From Ruminococcus sp. (lineage in GTDB: Bacteria > Bacillota > Clostridia > Oscillospirales > Acutalibacteraceae): a stretch of DNA of 64,000 nt. Position numbers and translations under genes: made by a program. The notes beneath the pieces are model-generated. The model was not told the origin of the DNA. It searched no databases and saw only the letters and a program-made list of their open reading frames with translations. The stretch's first letter is position 1. Each line of letters starts with the position of its first letter. Shown piece by piece: positions 61,422 through 64,000 of this stretch. The stretch spans positions 62,001-126,000 of the forward strand of contig JAFTHZ010000006.1 in NCBI GenBank assembly GCA_017457155.1, written 5' to 3'.

Positions 61422-62858
61422 TTACAGATCGTAGTAGGAAGCGAACTCTGCGGGATGAGGAATCTGATTGATCTTGGATGCCTCTGCACGCTTGTTCTTG
61501 ATCCAGAGCTTGAGGAGTCTCTCGGGGAATACGCCGCCTGCTGTCAGGTACTCGTAGTCAGCCTCCAGAGCATCCAGTGCCTCGTCCAGATTCTTGGGCA
61601 GACCCTGAAGCTTTGCCTTCTCCTCGTCAGAGAGGTTGTACAGGTTGTAGTCATAGGGACCCCAGCCGTTCTTCTCGGGATCGATCTTGTTCTTGATACC
61701 GTCAAGACCTGCCATCAGGATTGCTGCGTATGCGTAGTAGGGGTTACATGTTGCATCGGGGTTACGAAGCTCAAAGCGCTTTGTCTCGGGGCTCTTTGCG
61801 TATGCGGGGATACGGATAACAGCAGAGCGGTTGGAGGTAGCATAACCGATGGTAACAGGTGCCTCATAACCGGGAACCAGACGCTTGTAGGAGTTGGTTG
61901 AGGGGTTGGTGATTGCACACAAGGATGCAGCGTGCTTCAGCAGACCGCCCATAAACCAATGAGCCTGCTCTGACAGACCTGAGTAACCCTTCTCATCAAA
62001 GAACAGGGGCTTGCCATCCTTGAACAGGAGCATATGTACGTGCATACCGTTACCTGCCTCGCCAAAGATAGGCTTGGGCATAAAGGTTGCGGTCTTGCCG
62101 TTCTTGACGGCCTCGTTCTTAACTATGTACTTGATGATCATGGTCTTGTCAGCCATCTCAAGCATCTCGCCAAGCTCAACCTCAATCTCAACCTGGCCTG
62201 AGCCGCCTACCTCGTGGTGATGGTACTTAACCTTGACGCCCCACTCCTCCAGGAGCAGGCACATCTTGCTTCTCAGGTCATAGGTGATGTCCTGGGGAGC
62301 AGCGATATGGTAGCCGCCATGCTGAGGAACCTGATAGCCGAAGTTCTGGACCTCGTTCTCACCTGTGTTCCACTGAGCCTGATCTGTGTCTACCTCGTAA
62401 GCAACCTTGTTTGACTTGCACTCGTAGCTCACGTGGTCAAGAAGATGGAACTCAAACTCAGGTCCGATGATCATCTGATCAGCGATACCTGTCTCCTTCA
62501 TATATTCCTGTGCGCGGATAGCAACGTTTCTGGGATACTGGTCAAAGGGTCTGTTGTCCTCGCCCACGTTACCGATGATGCAAACGTCGCCTGTCATTGT
62601 GAGAGTATTCTCTACAAAGGGGTCAACCTGTGCGGAAGCAAGGTTGGGAATAAACACCATATCACTCTTCTCAACTGCAGCGAAACCGTAGTTGGAGCCG
62701 TCAAAGCCGATACCGTAAACCATGGTATCCTCGGTCAGACGAGCTGTGGGGATAGTGATGTGTCTCCAACGGCCGTTGATGTCGATCATCTTGAAGTCGA
62801 TCATCTTGATGCCGTTTTCTGCGCAGAAGTTCTGAACCTCCTGAACTGTCTTGAACAT
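61422..62858 (-). CDS. glnA: Glutamine synthetase, type I
   Basis: ATP-dependent amidation of glutamate; dodecameric cytoplasmic enzyme. 478 residues. Beta-grasp N-domain (DFKMIDINGRWRHITIP), Asp loop GFDGSNYGF, metal motifs GPEFEFHL and HHEVGGSGQVEIE, GNGMHVHMLLF, substrate NPSTNSYKRLVPGYEAPV and RSAVIRIP. The region of the adenylylated Tyr in GSI-beta reads NLYNLSDEE, so modification is possible but not shown. Single gene; no GlnR gene adjacent. Confidence 0.96.
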   Translation of the reverse strand: MFKTVQEVQNFCAENGIKMIDFKMIDINGRWRHITIPTARLTEDTMVYGIGFDGSNYGFAAVEKSDMVFIPNLASAQVDPFVENTLTMTGDVCIIGNVGEDNRPFDQYPRNVAIRAQEYMKETGIADQMIIGPEFEFHLLDHVSYECKSNKVAYEVDTDQAQWNTGENEVQNFGYQVPQHGGYHIAAPQDITYDLRSKMCLLLEEWGVKVKYHHHEVGGSGQVEIEVELGEMLEMADKTMIIKYIVKNEAVKNGKTATFMPKPIFGEAGNGMHVHMLLFKDGKPLFFDEKGYSGLSEQAHWFMGGLLKHAASLCAITNPSTNSYKRLVPGYEAPVTIGYATSNRSAVIRIPAYAKSPETKRFELRNPDATCNPYYAYAAILMAGLDGIKNKIDPEKNGWGPYDYNLYNLSDEEKAKLQGLPKNLDEALDALEADYEYLTAGGVFPERLLKLWIKNKRAEASKINQIPHPAEFASYYDL

Positions 62859-62928
62859 ATTAATCTCCTCCTAATATATAGGTATACAGGGAATATAACA
62901 TAAATTCCCCCGTACAGTCAACAAAAAA

Positions 62929-63360
62929 TTAAATTTCTGATACCTGAGCCTCTGTGATGGACTTGATTCCGTTCTGGAGCAAAAGCTCCTCAACCTTATC
63001 GTTATCGTCCACACGCAGTACCAGATATGCGTGGTGAGGAGTAGCGCCGTTGAAGGCGTACATATACTCCATATTGATGTCGTTATCATTGAGCACCTTG
63101 ACAACGGTTGCCAGTGCACCGGGCTCGTTACGCAGGCGGACACCCACTACCTGAGTCTCAGTAACAATACAGCTCTCCTTCTTGAGGACATCGATTGCCT
63201 TGTCTGTATCAGACACGATGAGACGCAGAATACCGAAATCCTGTGTATCAGCAATTGACATAGCTCTCAGGTCAACGCTCTCCTTTGCGAGGGTGTCGGT
63301 GATTCTCACGAGAGAACCCTTTTTGTTCTCAACAAAAACAGAAATTTGACGGATAGACAT
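62929..63360 (-). CDS. Tandem ACT-domain protein
   Basis: 143 residues made of two ACT domains: residues 3-67 (QISVFVENKKGSLVRITDTLA) and 71-135 (VVGVRLRNEPGALATVVKVLN). Such small amino-acid-binding proteins are commonly encoded next to phenylacetate-CoA ligase and indolepyruvate oxidoreductase genes. It starts 3 nt after the ligase stop, so it is co-transcribed. Likely an amino-acid sensor, ligand perhaps aromatic. Confidence 0.92.
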   Translation of the reverse strand: MSIRQISVFVENKKGSLVRITDTLAKESVDLRAMSIADTQDFGILRLIVSDTDKAIDVLKKESCIVTETQVVGVRLRNEPGALATVVKVLNDNDINMEYMYAFNGATPHHAYLVLRVDDNDKVEELLLQNGIKSITEAQVSEI

Positions 63361-63363
63361 AAT

Positions 63364-64000
63364 TTAGCCTCCTATAAGCTTTCTCTTATCAACAACTCTG
63401 ACAGCCTTGCCCATGCTTCTCTCAATAGAGCCGGGAGCAACAAGCTTAACATCAGCACCAATACCCAGCAGTGAGCGAAGCTCTGCTTCCAGCTTTGCCT
63501 CGTTTGCCTTGATATCTGCCACTGTGTCAGAGAACATATCCTCGTTCATCTCTACGTGAACTTCCAGTGTGTCGGTGTTGTTAACTCTGTCAACATAGAT
63601 CTTGTAGTTAGCAGAGTAGCCCATCTTGATGAGAACAGTCTCGATCTGTGAGGGGAATACGTTAACACCGCGGATGATCATCATATCGTCAGAGCGACCC
63701 ATGGGCTTTGACATCTTCACAAAGGTTCTTCCGCAGGAGCACTTATCAGCAGTGATAATGCCGATGTCACGGGTACGATAACGGATGAAGGGACAGCACT
63801 CCTTGGTGATACAGGTGAACACCAGCTCTCCTACCTCTCCGTAGGGAAGCACCTCTCCTGTTTCGGGGTTGATGGTCTCGATGATGAAGTGGTCCTCGTT
63901 AACGTGCATACCTGTCTGCTCAGAGCACTCATATGATACGCAGGGGCCCATAATCTCTGTGAGTCCGTATACATCGTATGCCTTGATATCCAGCAGCTCC
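63364..64000 (-). CDS. paaK: Phenylacetate-CoA ligase, 5' part outside the window
   Basis: The C-terminal 211 residues of an AMP-forming aryl-CoA ligase. The open frame runs to base 64000 (LLDIKAYDVYGLTEIMGPCV), so the Met at 63951 is internal. Seen here: the adenylate motif YGLTEIMGP, YGEVGELVFTCI, YRTRDIG, SDDMMIIRGVNVFPSQIE and the C-terminal domain. Family length is about 430, so half is missing. In anaerobes it activates aryl acids made by indolepyruvate oxidoreductase. Confidence 0.93.
   Translation of the reverse strand, partial: ELLDIKAYDVYGLTEIMGPCVSYECSEQTGMHVNEDHFIIETINPETGEVLPYGEVGELVFTCITKECCPFIRYRTRDIGIITADKCSCGRTFVKMSKPMGRSDDMMIIRGVNVFPSQIETVLIKMGYSANYKIYVDRVNNTDTLEVHVEMNEDMFSDTVADIKANEAKLEAELRSLLGIGADVKLVAPGSIERSMGKAVRVVDKRKLIGG

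Noticed and set aside
63364-63951. Phenylacetate-CoA ligase starting at the Met at 63951
   Set aside because: The frame continues upstream to base 64000 with the conserved YGLTE motif, so that Met is internal.

Overview
The window looks like a chromosomal segment of a Gram-positive anaerobic gut bacterium of the Ruminococcus type (Clostridia). This is inferred from the gene content, not from a 16S match: two secreted proteins end in type I dockerins with the repeated DATAIQKH signature, one of them also carries starch-binding modules, and there are a class B sortase, SD-rich starts, a flavodiiron protein and a fermentative L-lactate dehydrogenase. I see no phage, transposon, CRISPR array or tRNA gene.

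Layout. 1-6.5 kb: a cut-off flavodiiron protein, a 1,503-residue secreted alpha-glucan-type glycosidase with a dockerin, and a CarD-like regulator. 6.7-10.7 kb: a two-component system and a Na/phosphate transporter with a Pho-box-like promoter. 10.8-17.1 kb: a sortase and shikimate kinase pair, then pgk-tpiA-gpmI and trmL. 17.2-22.2 kb: cell-wall genes (G5-M23 peptidase, GH25 lysozyme), luxS and a membrane permease. 22.5-30.2 kb: a leucine-rich-repeat dockerin protein, an EF-G paralogue, L-cysteine desulfidase, a LysRS fused to a tRNA-binding domain, and greA. 30.2-34.5 kb: ftsE-ftsX-EnvC-like M23, followed by a short CtpA-prodomain-like protein and an unrecognised protein. 34.6-42.3 kb: a CdaR/PucR regulator, the sugar ABC ATPase ugpC, small enzymes, ychF and a vestigial dockerin fragment. 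42.6-45.5 kb: a GntR-controlled ABC operon. 45.7 kb: a lone 5S rRNA with its own strong promoter. 46-53 kb: a solute-binding lipoprotein with peptidoglycan-binding repeats, a catalytically dead L,D-transpeptidase homologue, an rRNA methyltransferase, a CrtO-like protein, bioY and hypothetical genes. 53.3-60.1 kb: serC-serA, mgtE behind an unusual structured leader with a 31-codon ORF, a lipase, ldh and a zinc-ribbon protein. 60.2-64 kb: a cation antiporter behind a yybP-ykoY (Mn2+) riboswitch, glnA, a tandem-ACT protein and the end of a phenylacetate-CoA ligase.

Themes. Central metabolism (lower glycolysis, serine synthesis from 3-phosphoglycerate, lactate formation, glutamine synthesis) sits beside polysaccharide-degradation parts and a dense set of cell-wall remodelling genes. 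Metal and phosphate homeostasis is visible in cis: a Pho-like box, a Mn2+ riboswitch and the mgtE leader. The strongest candidates for something undescribed are the mgtE leader, the dead L,D-transpeptidase, the ftsEX operon in which a protease-less CtpA-like stub holds the CtpA place, the dockerin remnant, and the independent 5S rRNA unit.
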